Below are positions 63,677 through 64,000 of a DNA stretch of 64,000 nucleotides, piece after piece (position 1 is the stretch's first letter; each line of letters starts with the position of its first letter). A program made the position numbers and the translations under genes. The stretch is from Acanthochlamys bracteata (taxonomy: Eukaryota > Streptophyta > Magnoliopsida > Pandanales > Velloziaceae). The notes under the pieces are model-generated. The model did no database searches. It was not told the DNA's origin and saw only the letters and a program-made list of their open reading frames with translations. The DNA lies in contig CM034132.1 of NCBI GenBank assembly GCA_019914995.1, positions 1,366,501 to 1,430,500 on the forward strand, given 5' to 3'.

Positions 63677-64000
63677 GTAATCTACCATTCTTGTTTGCAC
63701 TTCATTAATTTAGGTTGAGCGTATATCACCGAAGTATGTAGATGTCTGCATGGTTTTTTTCTTGTAATTATTTTCCTACCTGATCCTTGTGGAGTGTCTT
63801 TTTTTCTTGAGTTGGCATCTTATAAGATAAATGTTCTGTTATTAGTTCAACCTTAGATCAGACAAAATGAATTCCTTTTCATTCCTAATTATCATTAGGA
63901 ATGAGTTAAAGAAGGGTCTGTATCAATGTATCAGACCTATATGCTCACAGAGTGAGGTGATAGGTGTCAAAGCTGCACCATCTCTGAGCACATCCATATC
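63677..64000 (+). other. Third intron of the thioredoxin gene (right end outside window)
   Basis: Follows the donor GTAATC at 63677. No acceptor with a fitting next exon is seen before the window ends. Confidence 0.7.

Overview
The window is nuclear DNA of a flowering plant, almost certainly a eudicot. It is AT-rich, its genes are split by GT-AG introns, and the families are plant-specific or plant-typed: a brassinosteroid cytochrome P450, plant tetraspanin, NAP1, PRA1, an ACHT-type thioredoxin and class IV histone deacetylase HDA2. There is no operon, CRISPR array or phage. Exon borders were placed by hand from splice sites, reading phase and remembered plant homologues; no database search was run. 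The species cannot be named.

Layout, left to right: last exon of a tetraspanin (+, 500-811); alpha/beta hydrolase (+, 1761-4756); hnRNP Q/LIF2-like three-RRM protein (+, 7260-9830); a PM-ANT1-like nucleotide carrier pseudogene (+, 11644-17766) split by a 2.75-kb solo LTR at 11678-14430; an unrecognised decayed coding segment (+, about 19572-20110); NAP1 (-, 20540-22996); an unrecognised membrane-anchored coiled-coil protein (-, 24394-27853); an RH20-like DEAD-box helicase (+, 28457-32816) that has lost its start codon and carries a frameshift; CYP90D1 (-, 37141-40172); a 7-kb gene-poor tract of small repeats; a single-exon nucleotide pyrophosphatase/phosphodiesterase (-, 47541-48950); a second repeat-rich tract; an orphan first exon (-, 54066-54183); HDA2 (+, 54875-58674); a PRA1 family protein (+, 60021-60608); and the 5' part of a plastid ACHT-type thioredoxin (+, 62019 to beyond the right edge).

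The genes do not form one pathway. Two concern chromatin (NAP1, HDA2), two RNA (the RRM protein and the dead helicase), one brassinosteroid synthesis and one plastid redox. Between them lie many short AT-rich elements of about 170-350 bp with terminal inverted repeats (MITE-like), one larger 857-bp inverted-repeat element, a tandem array with a period near 115 bp, and a GC-richer island that may be a non-autonomous element.

I found no clear new biological system. The most rewarding parts are the LTR insertion that cut a carrier gene from its promoter while its target-site duplication left an in-frame ATG at the junction, the helicase whose 5' end was replaced by a scrambled local duplication, the crowded MITE families, a GC-AG intron in the thioredoxin gene, and possible spliced 3' UTR exons behind the phosphodiesterase.
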